Below are positions 1 through 6,277 of a stretch of DNA of 8,652 nucleotides, piece by piece. A program made the position numbers and the translations under genes. The DNA is from Euzebyaceae bacterium (GTDB lineage Bacteria; Actinomycetota; Nitriliruptoria; Euzebyales; Egibacteraceae): assembly GCA_013698135.1 (NCBI GenBank), contig JACCVM010000246.1:1-8652 (forward strand). Reading direction: 5' to 3'. The notes beneath the pieces were generated by a model. That model was not told where the DNA came from and searched no databases. It saw only the letters and a list, made by a program, of their open reading frames with translations. How positions within the stretch are numbered: position 1 is the first letter of the stretch; each line of letters starts with the position of its first letter.

Positions 1-956
1 CGCGGGTAGCGCACCAGCAGCGGCATCCGCAGCGATTCCTCGTACATGAAGCGCTTGTCATACCAGCCATGGTCGCCGAGGAAGAACCCCTGATCGGAGG
101 TGTACACCACCACGGTCTGCGAGGCGACGTCCTCCGAGTCGAGGAAGTCCAGAAGGCGTGCGACGTTCTCGTCGAGGGCGGTGACGCAGCGTAGGTAGTC
201 CTTGATGTAGCGCTGGTACTTCCAGCGCGGCTGTTGGTCGGCGGTCAGCCCCACGGGCACCGAGGCCTTGAAGTCTTCTGCCGGCAGGTCGCGGCCGATC
301 CGCATCGTGGCCTCGCGCGCGGGCGTCGCGCGTCCCTGGTAGTCGTCGCGCAGGGTGGGTGGCTCGTCGATGTCGGTGCCGGCGTACAGCCGCGCGTGGC
401 GCTCGGATGGTTCCCATGCCTCGTGCGGCGCCTTGTGCTGCACCAGCGCGCAGAACGGGCGCGAGCGGTCGCGTCCCGCCAGCCACTCCAGCGCCAGGTC
501 GGTGATGACGTCGGTGACGTATCCCGGCCGCACCACCGTCCGGCCCTGCGGATCCAGGAACTCGGGATTCCAGTAACGACCCTGGCCGGGCAGCACGCTC
601 CAGCGGTCGAACGCGACCGGGTCGTGGGTGCCGCCGTGGCCGAGGTGCCACTTGCCGGACAGGAACGTCTGGTAGCCGCCGGCTTGCAGCAGCGAAACGA
701 AGGTCGGCTGCCGCGCGTCGAACTGCGCGGAGTTCGAGGTGACGCCGTTGACGTGGTTGTACGTGCCGGTGAGGATGCTCGCCCGGCTCGGGGAGCACAG
801 CGAGTTCGTGCAGAAGCAGGCGTCGAAGCGCATCCCCTCGTGCGCGATGCGGTCTATCGCCGGCGTGTGATTGATCGTGCTGCCGTACGCGCTGATGGCG
901 TGGGCGGCGTGGTCGTCGGCCATGACGAACAGCAGGTTGGGGCGGCTGTCGGTCAC
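1..956 (-). CDS. Sulfatase (formylglycine-dependent, S1 family), C-terminus cut by window edge
   Basis: The frame from GTG at 956 stays open to the left edge, giving 318 residues without the C-terminal part. Seen: an N-terminal strand followed by the metal-binding pair Asp14-Asp15 (MADDHAAHA). The motif C-S-P-S-R lies at 54-58, where Cys54 is the residue expected to be converted to formylglycine. G-K-W-H-L-G is at 101-106 (Lys102, His104), His174/His178 lie in HKAPH, and Asp288-Gln289 in SDQGFFLGDHGW. These are the calcium- and sulfate-binding elements of type I sulfatases, which hydrolyse sulfate esters. The DDHAAHAISAYG and DKRFMYEESLR stretches resemble proteins often annotated as N-acetylglucosamine-6-sulfatase or mucin-desulfating enzymes, but the substrate cannot be fixed from this fragment. 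No signal peptide is visible at this start, which suggests a cytoplasmic enzyme. The formylglycine-generating enzyme it needs is not in the window. The GTG was chosen because the conserved N-terminus follows at once; no clear ribosome-binding site precedes it. Confidence 0.93.
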   Translation of the reverse strand, partial: MTDSRPNLLFVMADDHAAHAISAYGSTINHTPAIDRIAHEGMRFDACFCTNSLCSPSRASILTGTYNHVNGVTSNSAQFDARQPTFVSLLQAGGYQTFLSGKWHLGHGGTHDPVAFDRWSVLPGQGRYWNPEFLDPQGRTVVRPGYVTDVITDLALEWLAGRDRSRPFCALVQHKAPHEAWEPSERHARLYAGTDIDEPPTLRDDYQGRATPAREATMRIGRDLPAEDFKASVPVGLTADQQPRWKYQRYIKDYLRCVTALDENVARLLDFLDSEDVASQTVVVYTSDQGFFLGDHGWYDKRFMYEESLRMPLLVRYP

Positions 957-1026
957 TGCGCAACCGGACCGGCGTCGCCTCGTGTGGTCACCCTGCGATC
1001 GCTTTCTCCAGTGCCAGACAGATCGG

Positions 1027-1057
1027 CGACCCGGGTCGTACGGTGGGTATAACACCG
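1027..1057. promoter_or_regulatory. Candidate promoter/operator between the sulfatase and the TIM-barrel gene
   Basis: The 156-bp gap (957-1112) separates two divergent genes. It holds a perfect 12-base palindrome CGACCCGGGTCG at 1027-1038. Three bases further on there is an inverted repeat, CGGTG at 1041-1045 and CACCG at 1053-1057. The 7-base loop holds most of TATAAC (1048-1053), a good -10 match for plus-strand transcription that would start near 1060. No convincing -35 box is seen 17 bases upstream. Symmetric sites at or beside a -10 box are the usual place for a repressor such as a LacI- or GntR-type regulator, but no regulator gene is present here. The operator role is inference. Confidence 0.3.
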
Positions 1058-1112
1058 CCTGCACAAACCACTCGATCGGCAAGGCTGGTGCGCTGTCATT
1101 CCCATCACGTTC

Positions 1113-1910
1113 ATGACCGCCAACTTCGTGGCCCGCGAGCTGGGCTACCGGATGCCGGGTGGTTGGGGACAGGGCGACCACGCGACGCGCGAGTGGTTTC
1201 GCCCCGAGGCCACCTTCCGCGTTCGGTTCGAAGCGCTGCTCGACGAGGTGGTGGGGCTCGGCTTCGGAGCCATCGACCTGTGGAACGCCCACCTGGACCC
1301 GGGCTGGGCCACCGAAACGCACATCGCCGACGCCCAGGACGCGCTGCGCGCTCGTGGTCTGCGCGTGGCCAGCCTGGCCGGTGGGCTGGGAGACACCCGC
1401 GAGCGGCTCGAGGCGACCTGCCGGGTCGCGGTGGCGCTCGGCGCTGGAGTCCTGGGCGGTGGGACGCCGCTGCTGGCCGACGACCGAACGTTCCTCGTCC
1501 GGACCCTGGAGCGCCACGGGCTCGTCTTCGGGATCGAGAACCACCCCGAGCGCACGCCGGGCGAGATGCTGGCGCAGATCGGGGACACAGGCGGCGGGAG
1601 GATCGGCACCACGGTGGACACCGGCTGGTACGGCACCCAGGGTTACGACGCCGCCCGTGCGATCGACGAGCTGGCGCCGCACGTGGTGAGTGTGCACCTC
1701 AAAGACGTCCGCCATGCCGGCATGCCGCACGAGACGTGCCGCTACGGCCAGGGGGTCGTCCCTCTCCGGCGCTGTGTCAAGGCCCTGCGCCGCAGCCGCT
1801 ATACGGGCACGATCAGCGTGGAGCACGAACCGCAGAACTTCGACCCGAGCGCGGACGTGCGGGCGAACCGTGAGATGCTCGAGGCCTGGCTCGCGGACTC
1901 CCCGCCGTGA
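1113..1910 (+). CDS. Sugar phosphate isomerase/epimerase-like TIM-barrel protein
   Basis: The 265-residue protein is of the xylose-isomerase-like TIM-barrel type (AP_endonuc_2 / IolE-like), whose members isomerise, epimerise or dehydrate sugars and inositol derivatives using a divalent metal. Seen: strand-loop segments IDLWNAHLD (54-62), VFGIENHPE (138-146), TTVDTGWYG (166-174), VSVHLKDV (192-199) and GTISVEHEP (232-240). Candidate metal ligands and catalytic residues are Glu142, Asp169, His195 and Glu237 or Glu239. The length suits the family. The stop TGA at 1908-1910 overlaps the next start (GTG at 1907), so the gene is probably translationally coupled to the Gfo/Idh/MocA oxidoreductase. 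ATG 1113 lacks a clear Shine-Dalgarno site. The codons just upstream would add a likely first beta strand (I-P-I-T-F), so the true start may be further upstream. The exact reaction is unknown. Confidence 0.88.
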   Translation: MTANFVARELGYRMPGGWGQGDHATREWFRPEATFRVRFEALLDEVVGLGFGAIDLWNAHLDPGWATETHIADAQDALRARGLRVASLAGGLGDTRERLEATCRVAVALGAGVLGGGTPLLADDRTFLVRTLERHGLVFGIENHPERTPGEMLAQIGDTGGGRIGTTVDTGWYGTQGYDAARAIDELAPHVVSVHLKDVRHAGMPHETCRYGQGVVPLRRCVKALRRSRYTGTISVEHEPQNFDPSADVRANREMLEAWLADSPP

Positions 1911-2980
1911 ACATCGAACCGGTCAACGTCGCGATCGTGGGCTGTGGGCACATCGCGGCCGGCTACGCCGAGGATCTCCGACGCTACCCCGGCCTGGTGC
2001 TGCGCGGCGTCACCGACCTCGACCCGGCACGGTCACGCGCGCTGGCCGCCGATTTCGGATGCCGGAGCTACCGGGATTCCGACGCACTGCTGGCAGACCC
2101 GGAGGTGGCGGTGGTGGTCAACCTCACCAGCCACCGGGCGCACGTGCGTGTCACCCGCTCCGCTCTCGAAGCCGGCAAGCACGTCTTCAGCGAGAAGCCG
2201 ATGGCCCTGCGCACCGCCGAGGCGCGATCCCTGAACACGGTGGCCACCGCGGGCAACCTCCGGCTCGGAGCCGCACCAATCGTGCTGCTCGGCGAGCTGG
2301 CGCAAACGGCGTGGCGCATGGTGCGCAACGGGCGTCTCGGAACGGTCCGCCTGGCCTACGCGGAGGTCAATTGGGGACGAATGGAGCGCTGGCACGCAGC
2401 TCCGCAGCCCTTCTATGACGCCGGGCCCCTGTTCGACGTTGGGGTCTACCCGCTGACGCTGCTGACCGGAATCCTCGGCCCCGCGGTGCGAGTCACGGCC
2501 TCCGCCACCACGCTGCTGAAGCAACGTTGGACGCGTGACGGTCAGCGGTTCAGCGTCGAATCGCCCGACTTCGTCGTGGCCGTGGTGGAGCTCGTGGATG
2601 GAACGCTGGTGCGGCTCACGACGAACTTCTACGTGGCCGACCCGGCCCGACAGCGCGGCGTCGAGCTCCACGGGGACGAAGGCTCACTGTGGCTTTCGAC
2701 ATGGTTCGCGTTCGGGGGAAGACTGGAGCACTCCCCACTGGGAGAGCCGTACCGAGACGTTCCGCTGATCCGCACGCCGCAGGTGACGCTCCCGTGGGCA
2801 GCCGGCATCGAAGAGCTGGCGCGCGTCGCCGTCGAGGGCGGCGCGCACCTCACCAGCGGCGCCCACGCCGCTCACGTGGTCGAGATCGTCGAGGCGGCGC
2901 TGCACTCCGCACGCAGCGGGACACCGGTCGAGGTCCAATCGCGCTTCCCGCGGCCGCAGCCTCTGTCCTGGGCCGCCTAG
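1907..2980 (+). CDS. Gfo/Idh/MocA family NAD(P)-dependent oxidoreductase
   Basis: The 357-residue protein has the two domains of the Gfo/Idh/MocA family. An N-terminal Rossmann fold carries VAIVGCGHIAAGY (8-20) for NAD(P) binding, with Asp37 or Asp39 at the end of the second strand. The family motif E-K-P is at 96-98, where Lys97 is normally catalytic. The C-terminal alpha/beta domain holds GPLFDVGVYPLT (173-184). In many members this motif is D-x3-H; here it is Asp177 and Tyr181, the Tyr variant seen in some sugar-catabolic subgroups. The family usually oxidises a sugar or cyclitol hydroxyl, or reduces the ketone. The GTG start overlaps the stop of the upstream TIM-barrel gene by four bases (GTGA), so the two form one operon and probably act in succession. 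The end overlaps the end of the convergent membrane-protein gene. The exact substrate is not evident. Confidence 0.92.
   Translation: MNIEPVNVAIVGCGHIAAGYAEDLRRYPGLVLRGVTDLDPARSRALAADFGCRSYRDSDALLADPEVAVVVNLTSHRAHVRVTRSALEAGKHVFSEKPMALRTAEARSLNTVATAGNLRLGAAPIVLLGELAQTAWRMVRNGRLGTVRLAYAEVNWGRMERWHAAPQPFYDAGPLFDVGVYPLTLLTGILGPAVRVTASATTLLKQRWTRDGQRFSVESPDFVVAVVELVDGTLVRLTTNFYVADPARQRGVELHGDEGSLWLSTWFAFGGRLEHSPLGEPYRDVPLIRTPQVTLPWAAGIEELARVAVEGGAHLTSGAHAAHVVEIVEAALHSARSGTPVEVQSRFPRPQPLSWAA
2977..2980. other. Overlapping stop codons of two convergent genes (CTAG)
   Basis: The four bases CTAG serve as both stops. The plus-strand oxidoreductase ends with TAG at 2978-2980, and the minus-strand membrane protein ends with TAG read from 2979-2977. 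There is no intergenic space, and no hairpin terminator is seen nearby, so transcripts from the two sides probably run into each other's coding region. Confidence 0.9.
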
Positions 2981-3711
2981 GGCCGACGCGCCTTGTCGCT
3001 GACGGCTCCTCGCCCCTCGAGGCTGTCGGCGAGCGGCAGCGCATAGTGGGCCGCGAGGAGTGCGCCGTAGCTGGGAAGGAACAATGCCGGCACGATCGTC
3101 TGGACGGTGACGGCGATCAGCAACGCCTCGATCGTCGCGATCAGCACGAAGCCGATCGGACGCCGCAGGAGCACGGCGACCGCGAGACGAAGTGCCGCCC
3201 GCAGGGGCATGGTCTGGCGCTGCGGGTCGAGCAGCACCGGCCAGGCGGCGCCCGCCAACAGCCACGTCGCCAGCGCCACATAGCCCGACACGACGGCTGC
3301 CAAGATTGGCAGCGCGCCTCCGGCTTCAAGCCCGATCGCGATATTGCCCGAGGCCACGGCCAGCAGCAGGGCCTGGCCCGCCCCGAGGGCAAGGTGCGGC
3401 CAGAAACGGTACCGAACCCCCTCGCCGAAGTGGCCAAGATTGACCGAAGCGCCACGAGCGGCGCGGCCGGCCATCCGCGTCAACCCGCAGGTGACCGGCA
3501 CCAGGAGCAAGCCCGCCACCAGCGCCGGAGGGTAGACCGCACGGGCCAGCGCGGTCAGGGCCGCCACCGACGCCCAGATCAGATTGGCCAGGACGAAACT
3601 GCCCAAATCGTCGATGAGGCTTGCCGCGGCACCGCGCAGACTCCGCCAGACAGACGGTCCGGGCCGTAACCCCCCGCTGGCCGACGCCCGGCGGCCGCCT
3701 CTCATGGCCAC
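2977..3711 (-). CDS. Polytopic membrane protein, DUF624/YesL-like
   Basis: The 244-residue protein has an Arg-rich N-terminal tail of about 30 residues. Hydrophobic segments follow at roughly 37-57, 61-79, 105-128, 134-160 and 184-216, giving about five membrane spans. Basic loops such as RRP (183-185) lie between them. The layout (one span with LANLIWASV, a second with a VPVTCGLTRM-like end, then FGEGVRYRFW before the next span) resembles DUF624/YesL proteins. Those are often encoded beside CUT1-type sugar ABC transporters, and their role is not established. The family call rests on pattern and neighbourhood, so it is moderate. The start is GTG 3711 or ATG 3705; neither has a clear ribosome-binding site. 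It is divergent from the FAD oxidoreductase and tail-to-tail with the Gfo/Idh/MocA gene. The opposite strand is also open over part of the span, but the membrane-protein pattern makes this strand the convincing one. Confidence 0.75.
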   Translation of the reverse strand: MAMRGGRRASASGGLRPGPSVWRSLRGAAASLIDDLGSFVLANLIWASVAALTALARAVYPPALVAGLLLVPVTCGLTRMAGRAARGASVNLGHFGEGVRYRFWPHLALGAGQALLLAVASGNIAIGLEAGGALPILAAVVSGYVALATWLLAGAAWPVLLDPQRQTMPLRAALRLAVAVLLRRPIGFVLIATIEALLIAVTVQTIVPALFLPSYGALLAAHYALPLADSLEGRGAVSDKARRP

Positions 3712-3778
3712 GACAGGCAGACTGTCATTTGTCCCAGGCTATCGAGCTATCGAGCTGACCCGCCGGAACGACAGGAGA
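3712..3778. promoter_or_regulatory. Divergent intergenic region with small repeats and a Shine-Dalgarno site
   Basis: The 71-bp gap (3712-3782) must hold the start signals of both the membrane-protein gene (left) and the FAD oxidoreductase (right). Seen: an inverted repeat GACAG/CTGTC with a 5-base spacer at 3712-3726, directly next to the membrane-protein start. A perfect tandem repeat of ATCGAGCT lies at 3741-3748 and 3749-3756. CGACAGG occurs twice, at 3711-3717 and 3769-3775. AGGAGA at 3773-3778 is a good ribosome-binding site for TTG 3783. No clear -10/-35 pair was found on either strand. The repeats could be regulator sites; that is inference. Confidence 0.35.
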
Positions 3779-3782
3779 GCCA

Positions 3783-5326
3783 TTGGCCGCGGGTTCCGCC
3801 ACCCAGCCGCCGACGAAACCGGCTGGCGTCGACCTGGTGGTGTACGGAGCCACCGGCGGCGGTGTGGTCGCGGCGATCGCGGCCGCCGGCCTGGGCCTGC
3901 GCGTGGTGTTGGCGGACCCGACGCAGCACCTCGGCGGCATGGTCTCAGGAGGGCTGGGGCGCACCGACGTCGAGCGCCAGGAAACCCTGATCGGGGGCTG
4001 GCCCGCGAGCTGTTCGTGCGCATCGGCCGCCACTACGGAGAGCCCATCGCCTATCGGTTCGAGCCCAAGGTCGCTGAACTCGTTCTGCGTGAATGGCTGG
4101 ACGAGGCGGGAGTGACACTGAGGCCCCAGTGGCGGCTGGCTCAGGTGGACTGGGCCGGCGACCGCATCGGGGCCATCGTCTCGGACAGCGGGGACCGGCT
4201 CGGCGCCCACTGCTTCGTAGACGCCACCTACGAGGGCGACCTGCTGGCTCGTGCCGGCGTCTCCTACGCCGCCGGGCGCGATGGCCGGTCGCGGTTCGGC
4301 GAATCACTGGCCGGCAGACAGGAGCTGCTGCCCAACCACCACCAGTTCGGTGTGGCCGTCTCGGCCGCGGCGCGGGATGGGGGACTGCTGCCGTACGTCC
4401 AGCCCTACTCGGCGATCGGGCCGCTGGGTCACGGTGACGGCAAGCTCCAGTCCTACTGCTACCGAATCTGCCTGACCGAGGATCCGCAGCGGCTGCCTTT
4501 GGCGGAACCCGCCGGCTACGACCCCGACCGGTACCTGCTGGTGCGCCGCTACCTCGCCGCGCTCGGCGACTCCGCCGATCTCCGCCACTTCATGGGGATC
4601 GGCCAGCTTCCCAACGGCAAGGTCGACGTCAACAGCGGCGGTCCCGTGTCAACCAACCTGCTGGGGGCCAGCTGGGACTATCCCGAGGCCGGCGTCGAGC
4701 GGCGAGCGCAGATCGCCGCGGAGCACCAGGCATGGGCCCAGGGATTGCTGTACCTCCTGGCCACGGACCGGGCTGTGCCGATACGGTTGCGCCAGCAGCT
4801 GGGTCGCTTCGGACTGCCGGCCGACGAGTTTGCCCGTACGGGCCACTGGCCGCCGCAGCTGTACGTGCGCGACGCCCGGCGGATGCTCGGCGAGTACGTG
4901 CTCACCCAGCACGACCTGCAAGCGGGTCGATCCCAACGCGTTGCGGACGCCATCGGGATGGGCGGTTACAACATCGACATTCGGGAGGTCCAGTGGGTAG
5001 CGGCTCCGATCTCACGCTTCCCGGACGTGTTCGACGAGGTGCTGACGGAGGGCTACCTCAGCGTGCCGGTGCCGCCGTATCCGCTGCCCTACCGGGTGCT
5101 CCTGCCCCCACGCGACGAATGCGCGAACCTGCTGGTGAGCACCTGCATCTCGGCCTCGCACATCGCCTTCGCCTCCTTCCGCATGGAGCCACAGCTCATG
5201 ATCGCCGGCCACGCGGCGGGCGTGGCCGCAGCGCTGGCGGTGGAAACCGACAGCACAGTCCAGGACGTCGACACGGGTCGGCTGCAGGCGATCCTGCGGG
5301 CCCAGGGCCAGGTCCTGGAGCCCTGA
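3783..5326 (+). CDS. FAD-dependent oxidoreductase (FAD_oxidored type), interrupted by a frameshift
   Basis: Two reading frames together encode one protein of about 514 residues. Frame one, from TTG 3783 (AGGAGA at 3773-3778 precedes it), gives the N-terminal FAD-binding fold: VDLVVYGATGGG (16-27), Asp45 at the end of the second strand, and the hallmark HLGGMVSGGLGRTDV (49-63). Near 3993-3997 the reading moves to the frame starting at 3998, which gives 442 more residues beginning LARELFVRIG. These include VDATYEGDLLARAGVSY and, near the C-terminus, SASHIAFASFRMEPQLMIAG, also typical of this family. Without a shift, translation ends at 4115 after 110 residues. The 3' frame alone could start at GTG 4016 but would lack the nucleotide-binding fold. 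Family members are flavoproteins of mostly unknown substrate, common in carbohydrate loci and sometimes misnamed xanthan lyase. The C-terminal part shows no further stop, which suggests a recent lesion or a sequence error. Confidence 0.87.
3993..3997 (+). other. Frameshift site: run of five G in the FAD oxidoreductase gene
   Basis: Reading ATC GGG GGC TGG in the upstream frame gives I-G-G-W and then unrelated residues to a stop at 4113-4115. With a sixth G the same stretch reads I-G-G-L-A-R-E-L, which joins the conserved N-terminal and C-terminal parts without loss. A single missing G in a homopolymer is the simplest account. The run is preceded by C and followed by C, so it is not a textbook -1 slippery heptamer. 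Confidence 0.8.
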
Positions 5327-5346
5327 GCAATGACGGGCGGGGGCGG
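5327..5346. other. 20-bp gap between convergent genes, no terminator seen
   Basis: The FAD oxidoreductase (plus strand) and the MalG-like permease (minus strand) end 20 bases apart. The gap is G-rich and shows no stem-loop followed by a T run, so no intrinsic terminator is called. Confidence 0.6.
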
Positions 5347-6276
5347 CTACTTGCCAGTGGAGCCCGTGGTGGCGATGCCCTCGATGAAGTAGCGCTGGAA
5401 GGCGAAGAAGATCAGGATCATCGGCACGGTGACGACGACGCTGGCGGCGGCGAGCAGCTCCCACTGCTGCTGCCCGCCGATCTGCGGGTTGTCGATGATC
5501 GCCTTGAGACCGCGCGGCAGGGTGAACAGCTCCACGTCGCGCAGGAAGATCAGCGGTCGGACCAGGTCCGTCCAGGCCACCTTGAGCTCGAAGATGAACA
5601 CGACGATCAGCGCCGAGCGGGTCAGCGGCAGGGCGACCGACCGCCACATCCGGAAGTAGCCCGCCCCGTCGACGTTGGCGGCCTCGAACAGCTCGCGTGG
5701 CAGTCCCAGGAAGAACTGCCGGAGCATGAAGATGTAGAACGCGGACCCGAACAGGTTACCTGCCCACAGGGGGTACAGCGTGTTGTTGAAGCCGAGAGTG
5801 TCCCAGATGAGGAACTGCGGGATCATCAGCACCGCTCCGGGCAGCATCATCGTGGCCAGCACGATGGAGAAGATGACGTTGCGGTAGGGGAACCGGAAGT
5901 AGGCGAACGCGAACGCCACCAGCGCTGAGCTGATGGTCACGGTGGAAGCGGCCAGGAACGTCACGATGAGGCTGTTCCACGTCCATTTCAACATCGGCGC
6001 CATGGCGAACAGGCGGGTGTAGTTGTCGAAGCGGAGCTCGCTGCCGATGAAGTCGTTGCTGAAGACCTCGGCCGGGGGCTTCAGCGACGCGGACAGCAGC
6101 CAGATGAGAGGATAGACGAACAGCGCGGTGGCCCCCAGCAGCATGATCAGGAAGACGGCCCGAGCGAGGAAGCTGCCAACCTTTGACCCCGACTTGGTCG
6201 CAGCCTCGGGATGCTCGACGCCGGGAACGAAAGAGCGATCAACCTGTTGGCCCTGTTCACGGTCTTGAATGGCCAT
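5347..6276 (-). CDS. Carbohydrate ABC transporter permease, MalG-like (CUT1)
   Basis: The 309-residue inner-membrane subunit belongs to a binding-protein-dependent sugar importer. A cytoplasmic tail of about 35 residues is followed by about six hydrophobic segments, roughly 38-62, 102-126, 134-156, 166-188, 220-240 and 274-294. The EAA loop that docks on the ATPase is EAANVDGAGYFRMWRSVALP (198-217) with the conserved Gly204. The C-terminal end, RYFIEGIATTGSTGK, is typical of MalG-type permeases (Y-F-x-x-G-x-x-x-G-x-x-K). ATG 6276 is preceded by a purine-rich GAGGGAGG site about 8 bases away. One base separates it from the stop of the MalF-like gene, so both are surely co-transcribed and probably translationally coupled. 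It is the last gene of the operon. The sugar transported cannot be read from the permease. Confidence 0.96.
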   Translation of the reverse strand: MAIQDREQGQQVDRSFVPGVEHPEAATKSGSKVGSFLARAVFLIMLLGATALFVYPLIWLLSASLKPPAEVFSNDFIGSELRFDNYTRLFAMAPMLKWTWNSLIVTFLAASTVTISSALVAFAFAYFRFPYRNVIFSIVLATMMLPGAVLMIPQFLIWDTLGFNNTLYPLWAGNLFGSAFYIFMLRQFFLGLPRELFEAANVDGAGYFRMWRSVALPLTRSALIVVFIFELKVAWTDLVRPLIFLRDVELFTLPRGLKAIIDNPQIGGQQQWELLAAASVVVTVPMILIFFAFQRYFIEGIATTGSTGK

Positions 6277-6277
6277 G

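Noticed and set aside
58..963. Long minus-strand open frame of 301 codons, rich in Arg and Pro, overlapping the sulfatase
   Set aside because: The sulfatase frame on the same strand has every family motif. This frame translates to Arg/Pro/Ala-rich sequence with no recognisable pattern, as expected from a shifted frame in GC-rich DNA.
234..1052. Plus-strand open frame of 272 codons opposite the sulfatase
   Set aside because: It is antisense to a well-supported gene, rich in Arg, Val and Gly, and has no family features.
1043..1873. Plus-strand open frame of 276 codons overlapping the TIM-barrel gene
   Set aside because: Its translation is a run of Arg-, Gly- and Pro-rich sequence. The neighbouring frame carries the conserved metal-site motifs and couples to the next gene.
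2689..3669. Plus-strand open frame of 326 codons over the end of the oxidoreductase and the membrane-protein gene
   Set aside because: It is very rich in Arg, Gln and Asp with no domain pattern, whereas the opposite strand encodes regular hydrophobic spans.
3584..3997. Start of the 580-codon open frame before the frameshift point, as a true N-terminus of the FAD oxidoreductase
   Set aside because: That stretch is Arg-rich and without motif, and partly antisense to the membrane-protein gene. The real FAD-binding N-terminus is in the frame from TTG 3783, which also has a good ribosome-binding site.
3990..4000. Programmed -1 ribosomal frameshift in the FAD gene
   Set aside because: The G run is flanked by C on both sides, and the local heptamer does not fit the X-XXY-YYZ slippery pattern. 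No obvious downstream pseudoknot was seen by eye, so a one-base indel or sequence error is more likely.
4732..5928. Plus-strand open frame of 398 codons spanning the FAD gene end and the MalG-like gene
   Set aside because: It crosses two well-supported genes in the wrong frame or strand and is low in hydrophobic structure.
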